Assembly: GCF_000518205.1 (NCBI RefSeq)
Contig: NZ_JADD01000025.1
Location: forward strand, 1 to 32,550
DNA length: 32,550 bases
Source: Hutsoniella sourekii ATCC 700629
GTDB taxonomy: Bacteria > Bacillota > Bacilli > Lactobacillales > Aerococcaceae
Reading direction: 5' to 3'
Below the pieces are notes generated by a model that was not told where the DNA came from, ran no database searches, and saw only the letters and a list, made by a program, of their open reading frames with translations. A program made the translations under genes and the position numbers. This document shows positions 25,271 to 31,792 of this stretch, piece by piece (within the stretch, counting starts at the first letter, position 1; the number at the start of each line of letters is the position of its first letter).

Positions 25271-26410
25271 CTAGATTTGGTTAAATTCTTCTGTTGCGTC
25301 AATAGTTACGATTGCTGGTCGATAATCCGATTCAGCAACTAGGGTCAGTTTGCCTGTGGGCTTAACCACCAAGTCACCAAATAGGTCATTAAACTTCTTC
25401 TTGCCGATCTGCTTTTCAAGCTTTGTAATCGGCAGTACCTTCGTTTCATAAATATCCGTAATACCTTGTTCTTTGGCTCGTTCTTCAATTTTGGACTCAT
25501 CCGTATATTTGCGACGAGTTCGTCCCTCGACAAGTTTGAATCCTGACCAGTGTTTCTTGTGTTGAATGGCTTGTTGTTCTGCATACTCTTTGACCGACTT
25601 AGCCCAGTCCACCAGATCATCGACATGAGCTAAGATATCCTCAATCTCATGATCAGATAGTAGGTGAACTTGTTTTAATTCGTACTTACGCAGTTTCAGA
25701 TGATGATCGGCTCGATCTTTGGAGATGGCTTTTAGCTTGGTGTACTTGAGCCATGGGCCTGGTTCAAACTCACCTTTCCCCTCATAAGCGAGCTGAGCTT
25801 TTGGTTTCAGTTCCTTCTCCGCCCATTCCAACAAGGCGTCTTTATCTATTACCCATGTGTTGATGTTGTTAATACGAGGTTGATAAATCGTCAGATATAG
25901 CTCCTCAATGTCATAAATCCCATCAAGGAGATTTAATGCTCCAAGTCCATATAACATGAGTTGAGGATTATTCTCCGTTTGCACCCACATCCGTCCATAC
26001 TTATAATCAATTATTTCTATACGATTATCCCCTACTAGAATACAGTCTCCCGTTCCGAAGCAATCAGAGACCCAGTTTGAACAATCCAGTCGCTGTTCCA
26101 CCATGACATGAGGGTCTTGTTGAAAGTTCTGTATTAATTCTTGAACGAATAGAACATAGTCGTCCGTATATATTTCCATGTCAGCGTCAATATAATCAGA
26201 ATCTGGTCGTTCTGATTCTTCTCCGATTGCCTTTAATAGCTTTGATTCTGCTAAAGCATGGGCCACAGTGCCTTCCTCAGCAAACTCATTGGTGTCATCC
26301 ACTCCATATTCCTCCATCGCAATTTCTTCGAGCCTTGCGATAGGTGGCGATGACAACCATTTGGATGAGGAAGATGGCGATAGAAGTGCGTGTTTCTTAA
26401 CCAATCGCAT
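25271..26410 (-). CDS. DUF2800 family protein, RecB-like nuclease fold
   Basis: A 379-aa protein of the DUF2800 family: HALLSPSSSSKWLSSPPIARLEE at the start, EGTVAHALAESKL, then the PD-(D/E)XK-like core GTGDCILVGDNRIEIIDYKYG, and NPQLMLYGLGAL. The D and E-x-K equivalents (D in CILVGD region, IIDYK) suggest a RecB-type exonuclease used in recombination-dependent replication. Its ATG lies 14 bases inside the preceding gene with the purine run almost touching it. A TTG two codons on (26404) has better spacing, so the true start is uncertain by two codons. It pairs with DUF2815. Confidence 0.9.
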   Translation of the reverse strand: MRLVKKHALLSPSSSSKWLSSPPIARLEEIAMEEYGVDDTNEFAEEGTVAHALAESKLLKAIGEESERPDSDYIDADMEIYTDDYVLFVQELIQNFQQDPHVMVEQRLDCSNWVSDCFGTGDCILVGDNRIEIIDYKYGRMWVQTENNPQLMLYGLGALNLLDGIYDIEELYLTIYQPRINNINTWVIDKDALLEWAEKELKPKAQLAYEGKGEFEPGPWLKYTKLKAISKDRADHHLKLRKYELKQVHLLSDHEIEDILAHVDDLVDWAKSVKEYAEQQAIQHKKHWSGFKLVEGRTRRKYTDESKIEERAKEQGITDIYETKVLPITKLEKQIGKKKFNDLFGDLVVKPTGKLTLVAESDYRPAIVTIDATEEFNQI

Positions 26411-26711
26411 CCACCTGCTTCCACAAATCTGGAAATTTCTCTGGATTCACATCGCTTAACTTATCAACCCCATGAGACTGAATCAATTCACGTATTTGGT
26501 CGGAATATCCCGCCCTTGCTTTATCCGCTAAATGCTTTTGAATGGCATCAAAACTTATGAGTTTAGGGGTAGGGCCTTCATCAGGAATCGCGTAATCATC
26601 TAATAAGCTCATTTGGTCAGGATTTTCTTTCTGGCCTAATAGACTATTTAGGTCGTCTAACGTTTGTGCTAAGCCATTTCTAATCTCCAATAATTGCTTC
26701 ATCTTCGACAT
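26397..26711 (-). CDS. Small phage protein ahead of DUF2800
   Basis: A 104-aa protein. A short N-terminal coil (MKQLLEIRNGLAQTLDDLNSLLGQK) and a variable acidic linker precede a C-terminal motif YSDQIRELIQSHGVDKLSDVNPEKFPDLWKQVDAIG. That motif recurs in phage single-strand annealing and helper proteins as a small C-terminal helical domain. Close relatives in the databases are often mislabelled as rRNA biogenesis proteins. It starts nine bases after GGAGG, which lies in the end of the 59-aa gene, and overlaps DUF2800. Its role is unknown, possibly recombination support. Confidence 0.75.
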   Translation of the reverse strand: MSKMKQLLEIRNGLAQTLDDLNSLLGQKENPDQMSLLDDYAIPDEGPTPKLISFDAIQKHLADKARAGYSDQIRELIQSHGVDKLSDVNPEKFPDLWKQVDAIG

Positions 26712-26715
26712 CCTT

Positions 26716-26895
26716 TTAGGCCTCCAATCTATTAATCTCTAATTCACTGACCTGATTACCTGGCACGATGACACTCACTTTTAAAGGTGCACCTAAGAGT
26801 CGCATCAATACCTTTTCTCTGATTGTCATCGTCTTAACCGCGACACTTTGACTGTCTTGCAGTTTACGATCCAACCTAATTTTTAAGCGTTGCAT
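26716..26895 (-). CDS. 59-aa phage early protein, function unknown
   Basis: A 59-aa ORF from ATG at 26895 preceded by AAAGGAGG at ideal spacing. It reads MQRLKIRLDRKLQDSQSVAV, then KTMTIREKVLMRLLGAPLKV, and ends with SVIVPGNQVSELEINRLEA. It is basic in the first half. The end of the gene supplies the ribosome site of the next gene (GGAGGCC), so it belongs to the early operon. I do not recognise the family. A copy of the 26-bp repeat lies just upstream. Confidence 0.75.
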   Translation of the reverse strand: MQRLKIRLDRKLQDSQSVAVKTMTIREKVLMRLLGAPLKVSVIVPGNQVSELEINRLEA

Positions 26896-26932
26896 TAGGT
26901 TATCCTCCTTTCAAAATTTGTAGGAGATCACG

Positions 26933-26972
26933 TCCCCTCAACTTATGTCGCCGAGGGGAATGATTGTTAACC
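26933..26972 (-). repeat. Copy B of the 26-bp element with hairpin potential
   Basis: Minus-strand GGTTAAC (26972-26966), 11 bases, TCGGCGAC (26954-26947). A 7-bp stem TCCCCTC/GAGGGGA encloses a 13-base loop starting GGCGAC. It lies about 40 bases upstream of the 59-aa ORF start. Stem bases differ from copies A and C but still pair. Confidence 0.75.
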
Positions 26973-27007
26973 GAATTTTTCAAACTTTTTTATTTTGGCT
27001 AACCTCT

Positions 27008-27044
27008 CCTTATATCTAGTCGCCGATATAAGGATTTGTTAACC
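27008..27044 (-). repeat. Copy C of the 26-bp element with hairpin potential
   Basis: Minus-strand GGTTAAC (27044-27038), 11 bases, TCGGCGAC (27026-27019). A perfect 9-bp stem GATATAAGG/CCTTATATC surrounds the 8-base loop GGCGACTA. It overlaps the stop codon of the sigma-like gene, and its 3' arm contains part of a Shine-Dalgarno-like AAGGAG. Confidence 0.8.
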
Positions 27045-27672
27045 CAAGCTCTGCAAGTTTTGCCTTTAATTTGCTTTCTGCTCGATTTAACCGCTTATTA
27101 ATAGCTGGTCGGGAGACACCTTCTGCCCTAGCAAAGTCAGCCTGTGACCGACCTTCAAAATAGATTTGTTTAATGAGGTCTTGTTCCTTTAATGGTAAAG
27201 ATTGAATGGCTTGATGAAGTAACTCGGTTTGTTCCATCTTCTCCGCATAATCATCTTCAAAATAAAAGCTTGGTGATTTAGGTCGACCTGGTACATTGTC
27301 ATAACGTAAGCATCCACCAGGTTGATCGATTTTTTTATCTTTCTTCTTATCTTTAGGTGGCCGCTTATGATAGTTAAGTCCATCAGAGGCTTCGTACTCT
27401 CGATCTTCATAAGTTCCACTTGAATTTTTTACTAGCCCGCTGACAGTGTTATCACGAAATCGCTTAGGATTGTTAATTTCTGGCTTATTTAGGTCCTTGA
27501 TAATTGCTTCGATAGGACGTTTTTTAGCCTCTGATAGATCATCAAGTTCTTGTTTCTGTAACTCGAAATCCGCATCAATCATGATGGCGACTTCTTCTGT
27601 TGTAATGTCATATACTGTGTTTACTGGATAACTGCTTCGGCTGTTTGGTTCAGATTTAAGAATGATTTTCAC
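27016..27672 (-). CDS. Sigma-70 region 4-like early regulator
   Basis: A 218-aa protein with a GTG start eight bases after AAGGAG. The last 70 residues form a sigma region 4-like HTH (LHQAIQSLPLKEQDLIKQIYFEGRSQADFARAEGVSRPAINKRLNRAESKLKAKL). The first 130 residues are charged and low in complexity, with a lysine-rich run (PPKDKKKDKKIDQ), and lack region 2, so it is not a complete sigma factor. Related proteins sit at the early end of phage and ICE replication modules. It may act as an activator of the replication operon. It lies downstream of a terminator-bearing leader, suggesting attenuation. The stop codon is inside repeat copy C. Confidence 0.82.
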   Translation of the reverse strand: MKIILKSEPNSRSSYPVNTVYDITTEEVAIMIDADFELQKQELDDLSEAKKRPIEAIIKDLNKPEINNPKRFRDNTVSGLVKNSSGTYEDREYEASDGLNYHKRPPKDKKKDKKIDQPGGCLRYDNVPGRPKSPSFYFEDDYAEKMEQTELLHQAIQSLPLKEQDLIKQIYFEGRSQADFARAEGVSRPAINKRLNRAESKLKAKLAELGLTNPYIGD

Positions 27673-27718
27673 TGTTCTATCTCCTTAGATGCCTGTGACA
27701 TCAAGGCGCAAGAACAGC

Positions 27719-27760
27719 AAAAAAGGGCTGGACCCTTCCGAAGATAGAAGTATCCAGACC
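27719..27760 (-). terminator. Intrinsic terminator in the leader of the sigma-like gene
   Basis: On the minus strand GGTCTGGA (27760-27753) pairs with TCCAGCCC (7 of 8), enclosing a segment with CTTCGG, and is followed by CTTTTTT. It ends about 47 bases before the GTG of the sigma-like gene, so it could halt transcription coming from the small basic gene. Confidence 0.75.
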
Positions 27761-27782
27761 TACATTTTGCCCATTTAAGTGC

Positions 27783-27865
27783 ATCATAAGGAAAGGCTAC
27801 TTCTACTCAATGCACACCAGTCTGATGACTGATGGAATTGAATATGTATCCTCACGCCTTATGAT
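27783..27865 (-). ncRNA. Structured leader RNA upstream of the sigma-like gene (candidate)
   Basis: ATCATAAGG (27783-27791) is the exact complement of CCTTATGAT (27857-27865), closing an 83-base domain. Inside, CAGTC-TGAT-GACTG can form a further hairpin. Followed by an intrinsic terminator, this looks like an attenuator or regulatory leader. I do not recognise a known riboswitch or T-box. The same strand also has a frame that is open apart from two TGA codons. Confidence 0.45.
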
Positions 27866-27929
27866 CACTAGGGCTATATTGAATTTTTAATTTGAAGGTG
27901 ATTGTGGCTCACCTCCTAAAGCCGTTAAA

Positions 27930-28070
27930 TTATTTACGCTTGCGTTTTGTCTGTGCTAATGCGGAACCTGCTACTGATTTGGAAATCTTGCTATAACGTT
28001 TGTCTCGTAAAATTTTCGATGCTTTACGGGCAATCTTTCGAGAAGTCTGTTTGCTATTACGCCGGGTCAA
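27930..28070 (-). CDS. 46-aa highly basic phage protein
   Basis: Reads MTRRNSKQTSRKIARKASKI, then LRDKRYSKISKSVAGSALAQ and TKRKRK, from a TTG start with AAGGTGGTG about 7 bases upstream. About one third of residues are Lys or Arg. Very similar small proteins (pattern RRNSKxTSxKxAxKASKxLRD, then SAxGSALxQ) are encoded at the early end of many Firmicutes prophages and ICEs, without known function. DNA or RNA binding is likely from the charge. It is the first gene of the leftward element, next to a pair of palindromes. Confidence 0.78.
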   Translation of the reverse strand: MTRRNSKQTSRKIARKASKILRDKRYSKISKSVAGSALAQTKRKRK

Positions 28071-28082
28071 CTGTTTTCACCA

Positions 28083-28120
28083 CCTTGTTAACAAGGAAAT
28101 CTTTTTAAGTAAAAAGATTT
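28083..28120. promoter_or_regulatory. Twin palindromes between the early genes and the ABC-3C cargo
   Basis: CCTTGTTAACAAGG (28083-28096) is a perfect 14-bp palindrome. It is directly followed by a perfect inverted repeat of 10-bp arms (AAATCTTTTT, spacer AAGT, AAAAAGATTT, 28097-28120). They lie between divergent units and are good operator candidates; the second, AT-only dyad is a weak terminator at best. Confidence 0.55.
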
Positions 28121-28131
28121 TCTGTTATAAT
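28103..28131 (+). promoter_or_regulatory. Possible rightward promoter
   Basis: A perfect -10 TATAAT (28126-28131) stands 17 bases after TTTTAA (28103-28108), a weak -35 inside the AT-rich palindrome. It would read towards the ABC-3C operon, leaving a leader of about 140 bases that carries the TCGGAA repeats. Confidence 0.4.
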
Positions 28132-28196
28132 TTAGAAAAGCACATCAAATTTATTTGCTTTCCACCCAAATAATATCAATTGGATTCACTCAAAAT

Positions 28197-28231
28197 TCGG
28201 AATTATCGGAAGCATTCGGAAGAGTTCGGAA
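28197..28231 (+). repeat. Four TCGGAA direct repeats, 9-10 bp apart
   Basis: TCGGAA starts at 28197, 28206, 28216 and 28226, mostly within TTCGGAAG. The one-turn spacing means a protein array could bind one face of the helix. It lies 46 bases upstream of the ABC-3C effector gene. This may be an operator or a recombination or replication iteron. Confidence 0.75.
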
Positions 28232-28276
28232 GTTTAAAAATTTAAATTAAAACTACTATTCGAAAGGAGGATTTTC

Positions 28277-29194
28277 TTGAACTTTAAAGAATATGCCAAA
28301 GGTTTAAAACCATTTATCTCTTATGGAAAAACTGGTGCAGATTTTTTTGTTGCCATAATTGGAAATTTTATTAAAGATTCAGCAATGGAAGGATGCGATT
28401 TATTAAGACGAAAACCTGATACTCAATATCGTTATTTAATTGGAAATCCTATCCCATCAAAAGATGCCCAATTTGTTTATGATCACAGAGATCCTGATAA
28501 ATATGTTCAATGGATTTCTGAAATAATGGACGATTCCGAATCATATCAATCTGTTAGCGATTGGTTAATAAGTATCGGATTACCTGGTGAATATCCAGAA
28601 AATGAATGTCAAGAGCTATTAGAATCAATTTTTTTATCAATTTGTAGCTATTCAATGAAACAAAAAAAGCCCTCTTCAATTTTTGAAAAGAGCTTAAAGC
28701 TTATAAAAGATATAGATGAGAAACTTGAAAAATTACCTAGACCCGAATCAGTTCCTGTTCCTACTACTTTCTCTAACAAAGAGAAAATTTATATAGACGA
28801 ACTTTATAATGCATATGCTGATGCCGAATCTATTGAGCGTTTCTCAGATAAAAATTTTCCTGAATTCCCTAACTATAAAGAAGATTTTGAAGATCGACGT
28901 ATCGATTATTATTCTGCAGTTTCCATTGAACGCGGAGTTAGAGAACTTGATGCTGATAATTTGTCAAATCAATTCGAAGTTTTAAAGTCAGAAACTCTAG
29001 CTGGCATAAAAGATACTATGAGGAAAAAATATATCAATGGATATGAAAAAATGTTATCGACAATGGAAAAAGCTGTATCCAATCCGGTAGATAATTACAT
29101 TCTATGCAAGTCCCCGTACTGGATTAGTAATAGCATTAAAAAAGGTGTATGCCATCATCTAGTAAATGATGGCAAAATAAAGTGGGTGAACTAA
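28277..29194 (+). CDS. ABC-3C system effector-position protein with ABC-3C C-terminal domain
   Basis: A 305-aa protein, first of a three-gene operon. It starts with TTG six bases after AAAGGAGG. Residues about 170-305 resemble the shared C-terminal domain of ABC-three-component effectors (EDFEDRRIDYYSAVSIERGVREL, KYINGYEKMLSTMEKAVSNP, and the ending KGVCHHLVNDGKIKWVN). That domain links an effector to the middle component and ATPase. Residues 1-165 (FKEYAKGLKPFISYGKTGADFFVAIIGNF, QYRYLIGNPIPSKDAQFVYDHRDPDKYVQWI) match no nuclease, peptidase or toxin that I know and have no membrane segment. They may be a new effector or adaptor domain. Codon use is far more AT-rich than in the prophage, suggesting separate acquisition. 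Confidence 0.75.
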   Translation: MNFKEYAKGLKPFISYGKTGADFFVAIIGNFIKDSAMEGCDLLRRKPDTQYRYLIGNPIPSKDAQFVYDHRDPDKYVQWISEIMDDSESYQSVSDWLISIGLPGEYPENECQELLESIFLSICSYSMKQKKPSSIFEKSLKLIKDIDEKLEKLPRPESVPVPTTFSNKEKIYIDELYNAYADAESIERFSDKNFPEFPNYKEDFEDRRIDYYSAVSIERGVRELDADNLSNQFEVLKSETLAGIKDTMRKKYINGYEKMLSTMEKAVSNPVDNYILCKSPYWISNSIKKGVCHHLVNDGKIKWVN

Positions 29195-29196
29195 CA

Positions 29197-29658
29197 ATGA
29201 ATAAATCTAATTTAATAGGCTCAGAATTTGAGACTTCTTTAAGACTTTTAATATTATTAAAAGAACTTTGCAAGTTCACTCTCAATGAACATCAAATAGC
29301 ATGCATAGATTTTGTAGCAATTTATGCGGCCGACTTTGGTTTATTTGAACTAAATCTTCACGGAGACGGATTATTTAGGCATGGTGAGTTTTCTGCTAAA
29401 TCAAAACTTGTAGCAGAATCTTTAAAAAATCTAGTTTACCATTCCTATGTAAAATGTATTGCCAATAGAAACGGTTATTTCTACGAGTTAGATGCATTAG
29501 GCATTGAGATTGCAAATTCATTAACTACAAATTACGCGAATCAATATCGCATCGCCGTAAACGAAGTGCTCTCTAAATATCCATCACTTGACAGTAAAAA
29601 AATTAATAAAGAAATTAATAACAAAACACTTTATCCATTGGAGGTGTACGATGAATAG
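29197..29658 (+). CDS. ABC-3C middle component
   Basis: A 153-aa winged-helix-like protein starting at MNKSNLIGSEFETSLRLLILLKEL (an earlier in-frame GTG overlaps the effector stop). The pattern LLKELCKFTLNEHQIACIDFVAIYAADFGLFELNLHGDG, then EFSAKSKLVAESLKNLVYHSYVKC and FYELDALGIEIANSL, fits the middle component of ABC-3C systems: a helical DNA-binding-like linker between effector and ATPase. It is three bases after the effector gene, and its TAG overlaps the ATPase ATG by 8 bases, a coupled order typical of these systems. It probably senses or positions the complex on DNA (inference from family). Confidence 0.8.
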   Translation: MNKSNLIGSEFETSLRLLILLKELCKFTLNEHQIACIDFVAIYAADFGLFELNLHGDGLFRHGEFSAKSKLVAESLKNLVYHSYVKCIANRNGYFYELDALGIEIANSLTTNYANQYRIAVNEVLSKYPSLDSKKINKEINNKTLYPLEVYDE

Positions 29659-31489
29659 ACTTATACTTCATAAATTGATTATATCAGGTGGGGGTCACAA
29701 AGATTCTATAATTCGATTTACTGAAGGATTTAATCTCATAATAGGACCATCAAATACTGGTAAAAGTTTGATAATGGAGTGTATTGATTATGCTTTTGGA
29801 TATATTCCTAAAAAAGGTTATCCTTCAAAAATTGTCGATAATAACCATGGTTATACGAATATTGAACTCGTCCTCCAAAAAAACGAGAATCGCATTTCAC
29901 TGAAACGAAAAATCGGAACCAACCAAATCCATGTTAAGAGCAATATCCCTGATATAGAAAATGACACTTATAGAGCAAGTACAAATGCTAAAAAAAGTAT
30001 TAGTGATGTTCTACTTAAACTAATTAATATTAATCATACCCACAAAATCATTACAAACCAAAAAGGTAATACTCAAAGATTAAGCTGGCGAACTATTCTC
30101 CATCTATTTTTCATGAAACAACAAGATATTGACAGAGAAACCTCTGCTCTATTATCACCTGATCCTAGAAGCAAAACATCTTCCGCAGCAGCTCTTCTAT
30201 TTTTACTAACAAAAACTGATGCGAATGATTTAGTGCTTTCAGAAGATCCTGTAATTAGCAAAGCCAAACGTGAAGCTATAATAGCTTATATAATAACTTT
30301 GAGAGATAATATTGCATCAAAGCGAGCAGATTTAGAAGAAAAAATAAGCTCCCATAATATAGTAAATGTCCGAGAAATTATGGAATCTGTAAAAAATAGC
30401 ATTGATTCACTTCAAGAAGAATTAAACGTTACAAACGAAAAAAGTCGGAATTTAATGAGTAACATTTATCAATTGAATAATTCTCTAGTTGAGTGCAATA
30501 CTATTCTTCATAATTTTGACTCCTTATACTCTCAGTATATATCAGATGTAGAAAGATTAGAGTTTATTATAGAAGGTCAAATATGCGTAGGAGAACATCC
30601 CACTAAAAAAGTTTGTCCATTTTGTAAATCAGAAATACCTGATTCACCAAAAGAAGAACATATTGCTGCCTCTATGGCTGAATTATCAGGTCTGAAAGAA
30701 CAAATTATTGAATTAAATAAAACTACGAATGATGTTCATAAAAAGAAAGATTCAATAATCAAGCAAATAAATAAGTTAGAATCCGAAAAGAATGAATTAG
30801 ATCAATATATATCAAATAAAATCACTCCAAAATTATCAAATCTTGATAGTGAATTAGAAAATTATTCTGATATCTTAAAATGGGAGAGTGAGCTAAATGC
30901 AATAAAACAACAAGAGATATATTATGGAAGAGAATTATTTGATCGTCAGAATGAAGAAGACCCTACTGAGACTAAATATAATATATTTTCTAAATTCAAT
31001 TATGATTTAATTTATCCTTACGAGCAAATACTTAGTAACTCTTTAAAAGAGTCTAATATAGGCGGTGCTGATAATACCAAACTAGATTTAGGTTCATTCG
31101 ATATAACCATTAATAATATTAGTAAATCTGCTTGCTTAGGCGGTGGTTATACTGCAGTTATAAATTCTTTAATCACAATCTCTATGCAAACATATATATT
31201 CCAAAGAGAAGGATACGCTCCTGGTTTCTTTATTATGGACTCCCCTTTAACTCAATTATCTGAGCCTAAAAATGTCACAAGAAATGAATCGATTAAAAAA
31301 AATTTTATGTCTTATATCATGTCTCAATCAGAAAATGGACAAGTAATTATGATAGAGCAAACTGATGAAATACCATTTTCACCAAAAGATATTGCTAATA
31401 GAGGGGTTAATTTAATTGAATTTACACAAGACACTAACGAAGGTCGCTATGGATTATTACATGACGTAGTAAACCCCAAGCACAAATAG
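29651..31489 (+). CDS. ABC-3C system ATPase, DUF3732 / Rad50-like with zinc-hook-type CxxC
   Basis: A 612-aa SMC/Rad50-like ATPase, starting at ATG six bases after GGAGG. Walker A GPSNTGKS is at 32-39. A central coiled coil (about 205-435) carries CPFC at 322-325 at its turn, as in a Rad50 zinc hook. The signature ACLGGGYTAVINS lies at about 494-506, and Walker B FFIMD at 526-530 is followed by Ser, where classic ABC enzymes have the catalytic Glu (MDSPLTQL). This SP form is seen in related ABC-3C ATPases, so slow or altered hydrolysis is possible without implying decay. In the family the ATPase detects invading DNA and controls the effector through the middle component. It is the third gene of the operon. 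Confidence 0.85.
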   Translation: MNRLILHKLIISGGGHKDSIIRFTEGFNLIIGPSNTGKSLIMECIDYAFGYIPKKGYPSKIVDNNHGYTNIELVLQKNENRISLKRKIGTNQIHVKSNIPDIENDTYRASTNAKKSISDVLLKLININHTHKIITNQKGNTQRLSWRTILHLFFMKQQDIDRETSALLSPDPRSKTSSAAALLFLLTKTDANDLVLSEDPVISKAKREAIIAYIITLRDNIASKRADLEEKISSHNIVNVREIMESVKNSIDSLQEELNVTNEKSRNLMSNIYQLNNSLVECNTILHNFDSLYSQYISDVERLEFIIEGQICVGEHPTKKVCPFCKSEIPDSPKEEHIAASMAELSGLKEQIIELNKTTNDVHKKKDSIIKQINKLESEKNELDQYISNKITPKLSNLDSELENYSDILKWESELNAIKQQEIYYGRELFDRQNEEDPTETKYNIFSKFNYDLIYPYEQILSNSLKESNIGGADNTKLDLGSFDITINNISKSACLGGGYTAVINSLITISMQTYIFQREGYAPGFFIMDSPLTQLSEPKNVTRNESIKKNFMSYIMSQSENGQVIMIEQTDEIPFSPKDIANRGVNLIEFTQDTNEGRYGLLHDVVNPKHK

Positions 31490-31521
31490 CACCTTAATAA
31501 CCTTAGAAAGCGAGTAGAATA

Positions 31522-31719
31522 GTGGAAATCGAATATAATAAACTTTGGAAAAAACTAATTGATAATAATATGAAAAAAAAAGATTTACAAGAAGCCGCCC
31601 AGATTAGTTCCAATACAATAGCTAAATTGGGTAAAAATGAAACGGTTAGTCTTGAAGTGCTGATGAAAATAGCTACTGCTTTAAATTGTAAAGTAGAAGA
31701 GCTATTTGAAACTAAATAA
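31522..31719 (+). CDS. XRE-family helix-turn-helix regulator
   Basis: A 65-aa single-domain regulator (MEIEYNKLWKKLIDNNMKKK, then DLQEAAQISSNTIAKLGKNETVSLEVLMKIATALNCKVEELFE), with an HTH_26/Cro-like fold. The GTG start has only a weak ribosome site. It lies 32 bases after the ABC-3C ATPase gene and 73 bases before an ApaLI-like gene. Very similar small XRE proteins accompany restriction-modification genes, so it probably controls the following nuclease gene, as C proteins do. It might instead regulate the ABC-3C operon or serve the prophage. No phage repressor of usual size was found elsewhere. Confidence 0.85.
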   Translation: MEIEYNKLWKKLIDNNMKKKDLQEAAQISSNTIAKLGKNETVSLEVLMKIATALNCKVEELFETK

Positions 31720-31792
31720 AACAATTAGGGAATCCTTTCTAGCGCATCTAAAAGCGTTTTTAAGGAATGCCAAAAATGAAAGGAAGATATCA

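Noticed and set aside
25345-25626. 93-codon leftward frame within DUF2800
   Set aside because: Same-strand out-of-frame shadow without ribosome site; DUF2800 covers it fully.
26919-26999. Leftward frame of about 26 codons through repeat copy B ending at the 59-aa gene ribosome site
   Set aside because: The only start is a TTG with the nearest purine run about 19 bases away; too weak to call, though it is an alternative reading for the repeat.
27189-27419. 76-codon leftward frame inside the sigma-like gene
   Set aside because: Out-of-frame overlap of a gene with clear HTH homology; no start signal.
27719-27920. Protein-like frame with two in-frame TGA codons as a recoded (selenocysteine or Trp) gene
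   Set aside because: TGA serves as a normal stop in nearby genes, there is no start codon with a site, and the region forms a terminator and long-range stem.
28097-28120. AT-only inverted repeat as a strong bidirectional terminator
   Set aside because: No GC pairs in the outer stem beyond one C-G and no clean T run after it on the rightward strand; an operator is more plausible.
1828-28230. Short matches AGAAAAGC and CCAAATAA between 1960-1990 and 28135-28175 as possible attL/attR arms
   Set aside because: Only 8 bp each in AT-rich DNA with different spacing; serine integrase cores are short and need the empty site to be called.
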